Source of the DNA: Leptotrichia buccalis C-1013-b
Lineage (GTDB): Bacteria; Fusobacteriota; Fusobacteriia; Fusobacteriales; Leptotrichiaceae
Assembly (NCBI RefSeq): GCF_000023905.1
Contig: NC_013192.1
Coordinates: 2,170,001-2,234,000 of the forward strand
Direction of reading: 5' to 3'
Length of the DNA stretch: 64,000 nucleotides
Below the pieces are notes generated by a model that saw only the letters and a list, made by a program, of their open reading frames with translations, searched no databases and was not told where the DNA came from. Below, in pieces: positions 36,502 through 46,492 of the stretch. Made by a program: the position numbers and the translations under genes. The stretch's first letter is position 1; each line of letters begins with the position of its first letter.

Positions 36502-38046
36502 TTACTCCCACTCAATAGTACCTGGTGGCTTAGAAGAAATATCATACACAATTCTATTTATTCCGTTTACTTTGTTTATAATCTTGTTTGACACTTCCTC
36601 AAGGAATTCGTAAGGCAGTTTTGACCATGTGGCAGTCATAAAATCGATTGTATTTACTGAACGAATAGCTGCTACGTATTCATAAGTTCTTTGATCGCCC
36701 ATAACTCCGACAGTTTTTACAGGTAGTAATGTTACGAATGCTTGATCTACTTTGTCGTAAAGTCCTTTTTCCATCAATTCGATAATGAAAATATCATCAG
36801 CTTCTTGAAGAATTTTTACTTTGTCAGGAGTTACTTCTCCGATAACTCTGATTCCAAGTCCTGGACCTGGGAAGGGGTGTCTTTTTATAATTGTGTCAGG
36901 AAGTCCAAGTTCGTGTCCAACTTTTCTTACTTCGTCTTTAAATAGTTCTTTTAAAGGTTCTAACAGTTCAAATTGCAAGTCTTCTGGTAGTCCTCCTACG
37001 TTGTGGTGAGATTTTATTGTGTGTGAAGGACCTTTTATAGACTGAGATTCAATTACGTCTGGGTAAATTGTTCCTTGTGCTAGGAATTTTGCACCTTCTT
37101 GTCCTTTCAGTTTTCTTATTTCTTCGTTAAAGACTTCGATAAATTCATTTCCGATGATTTTTCTCTTGGCTTCAGGCTCGTCTATACCTTTTAATTTGTT
37201 TAAAAATCTATCTTTTGCGTCAACAAAAACTATGTTTAAGTCAAAATGTTCCTTGTAGTATTCAAGAACTTTTTTGCCTTCGTCTTTTCTCAAAAGTCCA
37301 GTGTCTACGAACATACAAGTAAGCTGATGTCCAATTGCATTGTTGATTAGAACCGCGGCAACTGATGAATCTACTCCTCCTGAAAGTGCAAGCAGTACGT
37401 GCTCATCTCCGACAGTTTTCTTGATAAATTTTGTTTTTTCAGCAATAAAGCTTGAAATTTTCCAGTTTCTCTCACATTTACAGATGTTAAATACGAAGTT
37501 TTCCAAAATTTGTGTTCCACATTCAGAATGGACTACTTCTGGATGAAATTGAAGTGCATAAATTCCGTTGTTATTTGTAATTGCGGCGATTGATGAATCT
37601 GTTTTTGCAATTATTTCAAAATCTTTTGGTAATTCTGTAATGTGGTCGTTGTGACTCATCCAGATGTTAGAAGATTTTTTTACTCCTGTAAACAATGGAT
37701 TATCACTATTTTCCACTTCCAGCACAGCTTTTCCAAACTCCCTTGAATCAGCCTTTTCAACTTTTCCACCATTTAAGTGTGTAATTAGCTGCATTCCATA
37801 GCAAATTCCCAAAATAGGAAGATTTAAGTTAAATACTTCAGGATTTACAGTTGGAGCGTCTTTTTCATAAACGGAAGCAGGACCTCCTGAAAAAATAATT
37901 CCTTTTACTTTTTCTTCTCCATTTTTTATTTTTTCAATATCAACCAAAGGCATAATTTCACAATAAACTTCCATTTCTCTAATTCTTCTGGCAATTAATT
38001 GACTGTATTGTGAACCAAAATCAATAATAATAATTTTCTCTTTCAC
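36502..38046 (-). CDS. guaA: GMP synthase (glutamine-hydrolysing)
   Basis: A 514-residue GuaA. The glutaminase part has Cys in [11 protein letters not shown] and His/Glu in FHPEVVHSE; the ATP-pyrophosphatase part has the P-loop [14 protein letters not shown]; the C-terminal dimerisation domain ends in [11 protein letters not shown]. It converts XMP to GMP. The start is GTG at 38044-38046, with GAGGTG upstream. No purine riboswitch could be picked out by eye in its 300-base upstream gap. Confidence 0.96.
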   Translation of the reverse strand: MKEKIIIIDFGSQYSQLIARRIREMEVYCEIMPLVDIEKIKNGEEKVKGIIFSGGPASVYEKDAPTVNPEVFNLNLPILGICYGMQLITHLNGGKVEKADSREFGKAVLEVENSDNPLFTGVKKSSNIWMSHNDHITELPKDFEIIAKTDSSIAAITNNNGIYALQFHPEVVHSECGTQILENFVFNICKCERNWKISSFIAEKTKFIKKTVGDEHVLLALSGGVDSSVAAVLINNAIGHQLTCMFVDTGLLRKDEGKKVLEYYKEHFDLNIVFVDAKDRFLNKLKGIDEPEAKRKIIGNEFIEVFNEEIRKLKGQEGAKFLAQGTIYPDVIESQSIKGPSHTIKSHHNVGGLPEDLQFELLEPLKELFKDEVRKVGHELGLPDTIIKRHPFPGPGLGIRVIGEVTPDKVKILQEADDIFIIELMEKGLYDKVDQAFVTLLPVKTVGVMGDQRTYEYVAAIRSVNTIDFMTATWSKLPYEFLEEVSNKIINKVNGINRIVYDISSKPPGTIEWE

Positions 38047-38268
38047 ATTTCACCTCTATTTATTTAAATTTTTTTTATAAAACATAATTTTACACAAGTA
38101 TTTTAGCATTATTTTAAAGTTTTTTCTATAAATTTTTTGAATTTTTCAATTTATATCCATATTTAAAATTTTATTTAAACTTTAATTTTTCTCTTATTTT
38201 ATAAATTTTATTTTTTGATTATTTATAGGCATAAATAGGTATTTTTATGAGAAAGTGAAAAAAAAAAC

Positions 38269-38297
38269 TTGAGTTTTTTGGTAAAATAGAGTATCAT
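38269..38297 (+). promoter_or_regulatory. Promoter of adhE
   Basis: TTGAGT (38269-38274), a 17-base spacer and TATCAT (38292-38297), in the 302-base guaA-adhE divergent gap. Nothing else stands out in that gap. Confidence 0.5.
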
Positions 38298-38348
38298 ATA
38301 AGTTATAAGGAATGTAACAAAATATACACTTTATTTATAGGAGGAAAA

Positions 38349-40976
38349 ATGGCAGTAGTGAAAGATTTGGAAAGTTTGAAGGAGCTTATTCAGAGAGTTA
38401 GAAAGGCTCAGGAGGAATTTGCAACATTTGATCAAGAAAGAGTCGATAAGATTTTTAGAAAAGTGGCTCAAAAAATGAATGATGAAAGAATTACACTGGC
38501 AAATCTGGCAGTAGCAGAAACTGGAATGGGGATTGTGGAAGACAAGGTTATAAAAAATCACTTTGCTTCTGAATACATTTACAATAAATACAAAGATGAA
38601 AAAACTTGTGGCGTGCTGGAAGACGACAGATCCTACGGAGTCAAAAAAATTGCAACTCCAATAGGGATTATCGCAGGGATTGTACCAACAACAAATCCAA
38701 CTTCAACAGCAATGTTCAAAACATTAATATCATTAAAAACAAGAAATGCAATAATATTTTCTCCACATCCAAGAGCAAAACAAGCAACAATTGAAACGGC
38801 TAAAATTGCTTTGGAAACAGCAGTAAAATATGGAGCCCCTAAAGACATAATCGGATGGATTGACGAGCCAAGTGTAGAATTATCGAGAGAACTTATGGCA
38901 AGTGCTGATTTGATACTTGCGACAGGTGGACCAGGAATGGTTAAGGCTGCTTATTCATCAGGAACTCCTGCAATTGGGGTAGGAGCTGGAAATACACCAG
39001 TTGTAATTGATAAATCAGCAGATATAAAAATGACTGCAAACTATATTTTGATGTCTAAAACATTTGATAATGGGGTAATTTGTGCGACAGAACAGTCTGT
39101 AATTATAGACAAAGAAATTTACGACAAAGTTAGAAGCGAATTTTTAAACAGAGGAGCTTATATCCTTAACGAAGAAGAATTAAATAAAGTAAGAGAAATA
39201 TTGTTTATAAATGGAAACTTGAATGCTGAAGTAGTTGGAAAAAGTGCATATGTTATCGCAGGTATGGCAGGGTTTGAAATTCCAAAAAGTTCAAAAGTGT
39301 TAATTGGGGAAGTGGAATCTACTGCAACAGAAGAACCTTTTGCACATGAAAAATTATCGCCAGTGCTTGCAATGTACAAATCTGAAAATTTTGAAGATTC
39401 ACTGAAAAAAGCTGATGAGTTAGTAAGACTTGGAGGATTAGGACATACTTCTTCATTGTATATTAATTTAGCAGAAAAAGAAAAAATAGATAAATTTGGA
39501 AGATTAATGAAAACAGGACGTACATTAATTAATATGCCAGCGTCACTTGGAGCAATCGGAGATGTATTTAACTTTAAATTAGAGCCATCATTAACACTTG
39601 GATGTGGTTCATGGGGAGGAAATTCTGTGTCAGAAAACGTAGGAGTAAAACATTTATTAAATGTAAAAACAATTGCAGAAAGAAGAGAAAATATGTTATG
39701 GTTCAAAGTTCCTGAAAAAATTTATTTCAAATACGGATCACTTCCGACAGCTTTAGAAGAATTGAAAGGAAGCCACAAAAAAGCATTTATCGTAACAGAT
39801 AAAGTATTGGCAGAATTAGGATATGCAGAACACATTACAAAAGTATTGGATGAAATAAATATTGATTATAGAATATTCTCTGAAGTAAAAGAGGATCCAA
39901 CATTAAGTTCGGCTCAGGCTGGAGCAAAAGCAATGCTTGAATACAATCCTGACGTTGTTATCGCTCTTGGTGGAGGATCTGCAATGGATGCCGCTAAAAT
40001 TATGTGGGTATTATACGAACATCCTGAATTAAGATTTAGAGATTTGGCAATGAGATTTATGGATATTAGAAAGAGAATCGTTGAATTTCCTGAAATGGGT
40101 AAAAAAGCTAAATTTATCGCAGTTGCAACATCGGCTGGAACTGGTTCGGAAGTAACTCCATTCTCAGTAATTACAGATGATGAAACTGGAATTAAATACC
40201 CGCTTGCAGATTATGCATTAACACCGCATGTAGCAATTAACGATCCTGAGCTTATGCTCACAATGCCAAAAGGGCTTACAATAGCTTCTGGAATTGACGT
40301 ATTTACACATGCTCTTGAATCTTATGTTTCAATTATGGCAACAGAATATACAAAACCATATTCAAAAGAAGCGGCTAGACTTGTATTCAAATACTTGCCA
40401 GAATCGGTAGATTTAGGTGCAAAAGCAATTAAAGCTAAGGAAAAAATGGCTAATGCTTCATGTCTTGCAGGAATGGCTTTCGCAAATGCATTCTTAGGAA
40501 TAAATCACTCGCTTGCACACAAACTTGGAGGAAAATTCCACGTGCCACATGGTATTGCAAATGCTATGCTTCTTGAAGAAGTTATCCGTTTCAATGCAGT
40601 TGAGGCTCCAACAAAAATGGGATTATTCCCTCAATACAGATATCCTGACGCAATGCAAAGATACGCTGAAATGAATGATTATCTAGGATTTGGCGGAAAC
40701 ACTAAAGAAGAAAAAGTGGAAAATTTAATTAAGGGAATTAATGAATTAAATAGAAGAATTGGAATTCCAGCAAGCATTAAGGAATGGGGAGTGCCTGAAA
40801 AAGACTTCCTGGAAGCAGTAGACGAAATGTCACTAGATGCTTTTGATGACCAATGTACACCAGCTAACCCAAGATACCCGCTAATGGAAGAATTAAGAGA
40901 AATTTACTTAAAATCTTACTACGGAAAAGAATGGGAAAATGAAAAAGAAAGAGTAGCACAAATTTTAGGTTTTTAA
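38349..40976 (+). CDS. adhE: Bifunctional acetaldehyde-CoA / alcohol dehydrogenase
   Basis: An 875-residue AdhE. The N-terminal aldehyde dehydrogenase part contains GIVPTTNPTSTAMFK and the catalytic Cys in NGVICATEQSVI; the C-terminal iron-dependent alcohol dehydrogenase part contains ALGGGSAMDAAKIMW, SAGTGSEVTPFSVI and the metal histidines in IDVFTHALESY and NHSLAHKLGG. It reduces acetyl-CoA to ethanol and regenerates NAD+ in fermentation, usually as long filaments (spirosomes). Start: AGGAGGAAAAATG. Confidence 0.96.
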   Translation: MAVVKDLESLKELIQRVRKAQEEFATFDQERVDKIFRKVAQKMNDERITLANLAVAETGMGIVEDKVIKNHFASEYIYNKYKDEKTCGVLEDDRSYGVKKIATPIGIIAGIVPTTNPTSTAMFKTLISLKTRNAIIFSPHPRAKQATIETAKIALETAVKYGAPKDIIGWIDEPSVELSRELMASADLILATGGPGMVKAAYSSGTPAIGVGAGNTPVVIDKSADIKMTANYILMSKTFDNGVICATEQSVIIDKEIYDKVRSEFLNRGAYILNEEELNKVREILFINGNLNAEVVGKSAYVIAGMAGFEIPKSSKVLIGEVESTATEEPFAHEKLSPVLAMYKSENFEDSLKKADELVRLGGLGHTSSLYINLAEKEKIDKFGRLMKTGRTLINMPASLGAIGDVFNFKLEPSLTLGCGSWGGNSVSENVGVKHLLNVKTIAERRENMLWFKVPEKIYFKYGSLPTALEELKGSHKKAFIVTDKVLAELGYAEHITKVLDEINIDYRIFSEVKEDPTLSSAQAGAKAMLEYNPDVVIALGGGSAMDAAKIMWVLYEHPELRFRDLAMRFMDIRKRIVEFPEMGKKAKFIAVATSAGTGSEVTPFSVITDDETGIKYPLADYALTPHVAINDPELMLTMPKGLTIASGIDVFTHALESYVSIMATEYTKPYSKEAARLVFKYLPESVDLGAKAIKAKEKMANASCLAGMAFANAFLGINHSLAHKLGGKFHVPHGIANAMLLEEVIRFNAVEAPTKMGLFPQYRYPDAMQRYAEMNDYLGFGGNTKEEKVENLIKGINELNRRIGIPASIKEWGVPEKDFLEAVDEMSLDAFDDQCTPANPRYPLMEELREIYLKSYYGKEWENEKERVAQILGF

Positions 40977-41005
40977 TTTGAATTTTTAAAATATACTCGA
41001 ACCCA

Positions 41006-41083
41006 TTTAAAATTGAACTACTAAAAATTATATAAATTTAGGATTTGAATAAATTAGTCATAGCTTTTGAGTTCAGTTTTAAA
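41006..41083. repeat. Small palindromic repeat (78 bp)
   Basis: Edges TTTAAAATTGAACT and AGTTCAGTTTTAAA are inverted copies. A similar element lies at 32851-32938, and a partial one at 12681-12735. Confidence 0.45.
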
Positions 41084-41109
41084 GAAGTTTCACTATAAAA
41101 TAAAGTAAA

Positions 41110-41151
41110 AAAATAAGAGATCTTCTCAAACTTGAGATTATCTCTTTTTTA
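41110..41151 (+). terminator. Terminator downstream of adhE
   Basis: An AAGAGAT...ATCTCTT hairpin with inner CTC/GAG pairing ends in a T6 run. It lies past the small repeat and before the structured element. Confidence 0.65.
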
Positions 41152-41176
41152 GTGAATTATTCTTACTTATAGAAGT

Positions 41177-41588
41177 TAATACTATTTCTTCTTTAAATAG
41201 CGAATGTTTAATAAATTTTGAATTACATACTTTTTAGTAAGGAATTAAAACTTTTTGTCCTTAAAATAGTTTCTATTTTATAATGGGATTTAGTATTAGA
41301 TTATTTTATTTAATATTGGTTTTTACTATTTTTATTAGTTTTTTTCTTTTTTTTCGCAGGATTGCTCATTGCCGCAAATCCTGCACCTATGGCTAGACTA
41401 CGACTTTTATTTGCCCAACTCCGAAACTCCTCCTTCCAGTCGTCAAACAGTCGTAGCTGAACAAATAAAAGCTCCGTCAGTTTATTAAAACAAAAAAATT
41501 ATATTTTAATTATTTTGAAATACTAGGTTTTTATCCTTTGTTAGAAAAGTTTGTAATAAATTCGTTATTTAAATGGGGTTTAGTATTA
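41177..41588 (-). repeat. Structured TAATACTA-ended element, copy 2
   Basis: This 412-bp copy, in the opposite orientation to copies 1 and 4, fills most of the gap between adhE and gapN. Its ends TAATACTATTTC...TTTAAATAGCGAAT and the inverted ATTTAAATGGGGTTTAGTATTA form imperfect terminal inverted repeats of about 29 bp. Both helix pairs (CTTTTATTTG with CAAATAAAAG; CTACGACT with AGTCGTAG) are intact. Flanks are TTAA on both sides if the core is taken as TACTA...TAGTA. No gene is seen in it. Confidence 0.8.
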
Positions 41589-41669
41589 AAATCTTTTACT
41601 TAGAAATTTCAAAATTAAAAGTCCAAAAAAAAAAGATGTTCTCCCGAAAGAAAACATCTCTTGTAAATT

Positions 41670-43088
41670 TTATATATCAAATACGATAGATTTAACTCTT
41701 GTCATGCTTTCTATACTGTATTTTAATCCTTGAACTCCTGCTCCTGAACCTTTAATTCCTAAGAATGGGAAGCTGTCAGGCCCTCTTTGAGTCTTGTTAT
41801 TTATATGCACTGTTCCCACTTCCAGTTTTTCAGCGATTTCAAATGCCAATGGGAAATTTTTTGTAAATACTGCTGATTGTAGTCCATATTCTGATTTATT
41901 TGCAATTTCTATTGCTTCATCTACAGAATTTACTCTAATAATCGGCAATACTGGTCCAAATGGCTCTTCCCAAGCAATTCTCATATCAGTTGTTACATTG
42001 TCAAAAACTACTGGCCATATTAAGTTTTTTTCTCTTTTTACTGTTGTCAATGCTTTTGCACCTTTTTCCTGTGCATCTTTTATCAATCCTTCAATAAAGT
42101 CTGCTGATGGAGTGTCGATTACTGTTGTAATATCAGCATTATCAAAAGGATCTCCCACAGTTAATTTTTCAACTTGAGCTTTTATCAAGTCGGCTAATTT
42201 ATCTGCAACAGAATCCATTACAAGCACTCTTTTAATTGCAGTACATCTTTGTCCAGAATAGCTGAATGCCCCTGCCACTATATCTTTTGCAGCTTTTTCC
42301 AAATCAGCATCTTCTAATACAATTCCAGCGTCTTTTCCACCTAATTCAAGCATAATTGGACGCATTCCAGCAAGTTTTCCAATTTTTTTACCAATTGGCG
42401 TACTTCCTGTAAAGTTTATAAAATTCACTTCCTCATGTTCAATCAAATAATCTCCAATTTCAGAACCTTTTCCAGTTACAGAGTTAAATACTCCCGCTGG
42501 AATTCCAGCTTCTGCAAATACTTGTGTCAATAGCAATCCACTAATTGAACCTTGTGTAGGCGGTTTAAAAATTACTACGTTTCCTCCTATTAAGGCTGGT
42601 GCAATTTTAGATGCTGACAAGTTTACTGGATAGTTAAACGGTGCGATTGCAAGCACAACTCCAACTGGTTCTCTTTTTACAACTCCACATTTTCTTTTGC
42701 TTCCAGCTTCAAATCCGCCACCATTTACAAATTCACCTGTGATTCTAAGACCTTCTTCCGCAGCATATCTAATCAAATCGGCAGTTCTCACAACTTCTGA
42801 AATAGCAGCCTTAATTCCTTTTGCCACTTCCTTTGCCAAGTTTTCCCCAATTTTATCCTTATCTCTTTCAAGAATATCCGCAGCCTTATTCAAATAAGCC
42901 GCTCTTTCCACAGCTGACAACGCTCTCCAAGCAGGTAAAGCCTTTCTGGCAGATTCCATAGCAAAGTCAACTTCTTCTCTTGACATAGCTGGCACTGTCC
43001 CAATCTCTTCCCCATTTATAGGCGAATAAATAGTTATTGTATTTTCAGAGTCTTTCCATTCTCCATTTACTAAATTTTGATAATTCAT
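41670..43088 (-). CDS. gapN: NADP-dependent non-phosphorylating glyceraldehyde-3-phosphate dehydrogenase
   Basis: A 472-residue aldehyde dehydrogenase close to streptococcal GapN along its length: NGEWKDSENTITIY, IAPFNYPVNLSASKIAPALI, the Glu in MLELGGKDAGIVLE, the catalytic Cys in YSGQRCTAIKRV and VGTVHINNKTQRGPDSFPF. It oxidises glyceraldehyde-3-phosphate directly to 3-phosphoglycerate while making NADPH, bypassing one ATP-yielding step. ATG 43088 is chosen, with AAGGAGG seven bases ahead; the preceding TTG is not needed. A Crp/Fnr regulator lies upstream on the same strand. Confidence 0.93.
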   Translation of the reverse strand: MNYQNLVNGEWKDSENTITIYSPINGEEIGTVPAMSREEVDFAMESARKALPAWRALSAVERAAYLNKAADILERDKDKIGENLAKEVAKGIKAAISEVVRTADLIRYAAEEGLRITGEFVNGGGFEAGSKRKCGVVKREPVGVVLAIAPFNYPVNLSASKIAPALIGGNVVIFKPPTQGSISGLLLTQVFAEAGIPAGVFNSVTGKGSEIGDYLIEHEEVNFINFTGSTPIGKKIGKLAGMRPIMLELGGKDAGIVLEDADLEKAAKDIVAGAFSYSGQRCTAIKRVLVMDSVADKLADLIKAQVEKLTVGDPFDNADITTVIDTPSADFIEGLIKDAQEKGAKALTTVKREKNLIWPVVFDNVTTDMRIAWEEPFGPVLPIIRVNSVDEAIEIANKSEYGLQSAVFTKNFPLAFEIAEKLEVGTVHINNKTQRGPDSFPFLGIKGSGAGVQGLKYSIESMTRVKSIVFDI

Positions 43089-43265
43089 CAAAATGCCTCC
43101 TTATTCCATTTTTATACATTTTATATTTTAGCACATATTCCTCATAATTAATATAGTTTTTTTATATATTTTCTATTTTAAATCTTAATTTGTATTGTAT
43201 AATCAAGTGCAAAACTAAAAATACACAGTAAAAATAATATGTTAATATCTACTTTTTTATAAATA

Positions 43266-43943
43266 TCAAACATTTCTTTGAGAAATCTGTTGAAAATCTA
43301 CTGAATATAAGTTATTCTCTATTTTTGTTAATATTTTTTCTTTACATAAATTGGAAATTTCTCTTGACAGTGCTGGTCTTGTTACTTCAAATTGTTTTGC
43401 TAAGGCTGAGATATTGGGAAGAAACTTTATTATACCATTTGTTGTATTTTCTTTTATGTAACTTAATATTTTCTCTTCAATTGTTTTATTTGTAAAATTG
43501 AACCATATTCTTTTTGATAAATGTTGGCTCTTGTTTGAAATTTCATTTATAAAATTTAGTAAAAGTCTTTTGTCTGACTGAATTAAATTTAGATATTTTT
43601 CTTTATTTAGAAATAAAAACTTGGAATTTTCCAATGCTATTAAGTCTACTGGAAAAACATTGCTTTTTCCAAATAAAAATGCTGAAGCTACAACTTCACC
43701 TGATTTCATCCGATTAATGACAGTGATATCTCCGTTAAATTTTTGCATTTCACCATGAGCAGTTCCTTTGATAACTATAATTACATTTTTTAAAAAATCT
43801 CCACGAAAAAACACAGTTTCATTTTTTTTATAGTTTTTTATTTTAAAACCAGTTTTTGAGAGATATTCTGAAATTTCCAAAGCGTTTAATCCTTTAAATA
43901 AGGAAACTTGCGTTAAAAATTGTGATAATTCATCTATTTTCAT
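43266..43943 (-). CDS. Crp/Fnr-family transcription regulator
   Basis: A 225-residue protein: a cyclic-nucleotide-binding-like beta barrel (about residues 10-130, with KNETVFFRGDFLKNVIIVIKG) and a C-terminal winged helix (residues about 145-215, ISALAKQFEVTRPALSREISNL). No N-terminal cysteine cluster is visible, so it is not a classical Fnr oxygen sensor. It lies 177 bases upstream of gapN on the same strand and could control it; this is inferred from position only. Confidence 0.85.
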   Translation of the reverse strand: MKIDELSQFLTQVSLFKGLNALEISEYLSKTGFKIKNYKKNETVFFRGDFLKNVIIVIKGTAHGEMQKFNGDITVINRMKSGEVVASAFLFGKSNVFPVDLIALENSKFLFLNKEKYLNLIQSDKRLLLNFINEISNKSQHLSKRIWFNFTNKTIEEKILSYIKENTTNGIIKFLPNISALAKQFEVTRPALSREISNLCKEKILTKIENNLYSVDFQQISQRNV

Positions 43944-44276
43944 TTTTTTACCTTCTATCTTTTAATTCTAAATATATAATTTTGGAAACAAATACTTTGT
44001 CTCTAAAATATATTGAATATCTTACTTAATTTCTATATTATCATTTTTATTTTCAGTTTTCAAGAAAAAAACTTTTGAGGGAGTACAGAAAATTATTGCA
44101 AAAAATATAAAAAACATGAAAACTACGTAAACTTTATACAGGATTTGAAAGTCTGAGAAAATTTAAAAGCGATAATAATCGTAGAAAATTACTGTGAAAC
44201 TAGTGATACAAAAGCAAAAGAATTTTTAAAAATAATAGGGAAATATTGAGAAATCTTCGGTTTTAACAAAATCTAT

Positions 44277-44317
44277 CAAGAAGTTTCCTGCTTCTAAAAG
44301 TGGGAGTAATTCACTTG
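44277..44317 (+). other. Possible right-end scar of an IS200/IS605-type element
   Basis: The gap from 43944 to 44382 has no intact gene. It contains AAGAAGTTTCCTGCTTCT followed by AAGTGGGAGTAATTCACTT, two small stem-loops (AGAAG/CTTCT and AAGTG/CACTT) that recall the 3' ends of IS605/TnpB elements. No tnpB remains are recognised. One frame upstream (about 44115-44247) reads sensibly apart from one internal TGA (KHENYVNFIQ..., ending FLKIIGKY) and may be an unidentified gene remnant. Confidence 0.35.
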
Positions 44318-44382
44318 TTTGTAGGTAATTGAAAAAAGAAAATTTTAATATACAATAACCCTAATCAAATAAAGTTTGTGTA

Positions 44383-44411
44383 TTGAAAAAATATGAAAAA
44401 TTTGATATAAT
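44383..44411 (+). promoter_or_regulatory. Promoter of the glmS ribozyme-glmS transcript
   Basis: TTGAAA (44383-44388), a 17-base spacer and a perfect TATAAT (44406-44411). Transcription would begin about 20 bases before the ribozyme core. Confidence 0.7.
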
Positions 44412-44429
44412 CATTTCAACTAGGAAATA

Positions 44430-44600
44430 AAAATAAAAAAGCGCCAGTCCTTTTGGAACAATCAATATAAACAATAAAATTTCAGAAGGAGACGAGGGAA
44501 AGAGTTATCGAAATATCGGCGGATGCTCTTTAGGTGGTTACAACCTTAATAATATACAAAAATTTCGAGTAATTGGGATTACAAAGGTATTATAGTAACG
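44430..44600 (+). ncRNA. glmS ribozyme (GlcN6P-activated self-cleaving riboswitch)
   Basis: The 5' UTR of glmS contains the conserved core: GCGCCAG at 44441, then GACGAGGGAAAGAGTTATCG, ATCGGCGGATGCTCTTTAGG and GGTTACAACC. These match the glmS ribozyme class in order and spacing. Cleavage is expected between A44440 and G44441, using glucosamine-6-phosphate as cofactor, leading to decay of the mRNA when the product of GlmS is plentiful. The 3' limit is approximate. Confidence 0.9.
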
Positions 44601-44636
44601 TTTTCTAGTAATTTTATATTATGAAGGAGAAATATT

Positions 44637-46466
44637 ATGTGTGGAATTGTAGGTTACATCGGAGCGAAAAATGCTCAGGAATTTGTTATTGACGGGTTGG
44701 AAAAATTAGAGTACAGAGGGTATGATTCAGCGGGGATTGCTGTTAATACTGGAAATGAAAAATTTGAGATTGTGAAAAAAGTTGGAAAATTACAAAATTT
44801 GGCTGATGAGCTGAAAAAAAATCCACTTTCAGGGACAGTTGCGATAGGGCATACAAGATGGGCAACTCATGGAAAGCCATCTGATGAAAATTCACACCCT
44901 CATTTTAACAAAGATAAAACATTAGTTGTTGTTCACAATGGAATCATTGAAAATTATCTGGAATTAAAAAAAGATTTAGTTGCAAAAGGATATGAGTTTA
45001 AGTCAGAAACTGATACCGAAGTTGTGGCACACTTGTTAGATGAGCTTTATACTGGGGACTTGCTTGAAACAGTAAAGAAATTGTTAAAAGTTATAAAAGG
45101 TGCCTATGCACTTGGAATTATGTCTGTGAACGAGCCTGACAGAATTATTGCGGCAAGAAAGGAAAGTCCGCTTATTGTAGGGCTTGGAAATGGAGAAAAC
45201 TTTATTGCGTCAGATATTCCTGCGATTTTGAAATATACTAGGGATGTATATTTGATTGAAAATAATGAAATTGTGGAAATAAAAAAAGATTCTGTAAAAA
45301 TTATGGATGTAGAAGGAAACGAGATAAAAAGAGACATAACTCATATTGAGTGGGATTTGGAAGCTGCTTCTAAAGGTGGATACGAGTATTTTATGGAAAA
45401 GGAAATTTTTGAACAGCCAGAAGTGCTTGTAAAAACTTTGAACAGCAGAGTTGATGAAAATTATAACATTAATTTTGATGATGCAGGACTTACAAAAGAG
45501 TATTTGAGCGGAATCAATGATATTTATATTGTAGCTTGCGGAACTGCTTATCATGCTGGGCTTGCTGGAAAGCATATTATTGAGAAAAAAACAAGAATCC
45601 GTGTAGATGTTGACATTGCGTCAGAATTTAGATATAGAAATCCTGTAATTGATGACAAGGCGTTGGTTATTGTGTTAAGCCAGTCTGGAGAAACTTTGGA
45701 CACGCTTGAGGCTATGAAAGAGGCGAAAAGACACGGGGCAAGAGTTGTTGCAATTTCAAATGTAGTTGGTTCTTCAATAGCAAGGGAAGCGGACCACGTT
45801 ATTTACACTTGGGCAGGACCTGAAATTGCCGTTGCTTCTACAAAGGCGTACACGACTCAAATGGTAATTTTAAATTTAATGGCAATAGATTTTGCATATA
45901 AATTTGGAAAAATTACAAAAGATGAAGCAGTTGAAGATATTAAAAAATTGTATGATGTAAAACAAAGCGTTCAGAAAATGTTAGAATATGATGAAAAAAT
46001 AAAAGATATCGCAGATAAGATTAAAGATAGCGAAAGTATGTTCTATCTTGGACGTGGGCTTGATTATGTAATCGCTGTGGAAGGTGCATTAAAATCTAAG
46101 GAAATTTCATATATTCATTCAGAAGCCTTTGCTTCAGGAGAATTGAAACATGGTACAATTGCACTTATTACAGATGGAGTGCCAGTTGTTGTAAACGTTA
46201 CACAGTCTGACTTATTTGAAAAATCAGTATCAAATATAAAAGAAGTTACTTCAAGAGGAGCTTACGTTATCGCAATTGCAAAAGAAGGAAATACAATTGT
46301 GGAAGAAGTTGCTGACGAAGTATTCTATATTCCAAATGTGGAAGATGATTACGCAGGATTCCCTACAATCGTAATTCATCAGTTATTGGCATATTATTTA
46401 TCAAAATTAAAAGGAAACGATGTTGATAAGCCAAGAAACTTGGCAAAATCAGTAACTGTGGAATAA
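44637..46466 (+). CDS. glmS: Glutamine-fructose-6-phosphate aminotransferase (isomerising)
   Basis: A 609-residue GlmS. The N-terminal glutaminase begins with the catalytic Cys2 (MCGIVGYIGAKNAQEFVIDG) and has GHTRWATHGKPS; two SIS domains follow (CGTAYHAGLAGKHIIE, LSQSGETLDTLEAM, SEAFASGELKHGTIALI), ending KPRNLAKSVTVE. It makes glucosamine-6-phosphate, the entry to UDP-GlcNAc for peptidoglycan and LPS. Expression is controlled by the glmS ribozyme immediately upstream; the next enzyme, GlmM, is encoded at 16.6 kb. Confidence 0.97.
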   Translation: MCGIVGYIGAKNAQEFVIDGLEKLEYRGYDSAGIAVNTGNEKFEIVKKVGKLQNLADELKKNPLSGTVAIGHTRWATHGKPSDENSHPHFNKDKTLVVVHNGIIENYLELKKDLVAKGYEFKSETDTEVVAHLLDELYTGDLLETVKKLLKVIKGAYALGIMSVNEPDRIIAARKESPLIVGLGNGENFIASDIPAILKYTRDVYLIENNEIVEIKKDSVKIMDVEGNEIKRDITHIEWDLEAASKGGYEYFMEKEIFEQPEVLVKTLNSRVDENYNINFDDAGLTKEYLSGINDIYIVACGTAYHAGLAGKHIIEKKTRIRVDVDIASEFRYRNPVIDDKALVIVLSQSGETLDTLEAMKEAKRHGARVVAISNVVGSSIAREADHVIYTWAGPEIAVASTKAYTTQMVILNLMAIDFAYKFGKITKDEAVEDIKKLYDVKQSVQKMLEYDEKIKDIADKIKDSESMFYLGRGLDYVIAVEGALKSKEISYIHSEAFASGELKHGTIALITDGVPVVVNVTQSDLFEKSVSNIKEVTSRGAYVIAIAKEGNTIVEEVADEVFYIPNVEDDYAGFPTIVIHQLLAYYLSKLKGNDVDKPRNLAKSVTVE

Positions 46467-46492
46467 TTTTTAAAAATTAATTGGTGAAAATT

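Noticed and set aside
38047-38348. Purine riboswitch in the guaA-adhE gap
   Set aside because: No purine-riboswitch core motifs could be found on the guaA strand; the sequence is plain A/T-rich DNA plus the adhE promoter.
39158-39706. A 182-codon open frame on the minus strand
   Set aside because: It is antisense to adhE, whose protein motifs are intact across the region.
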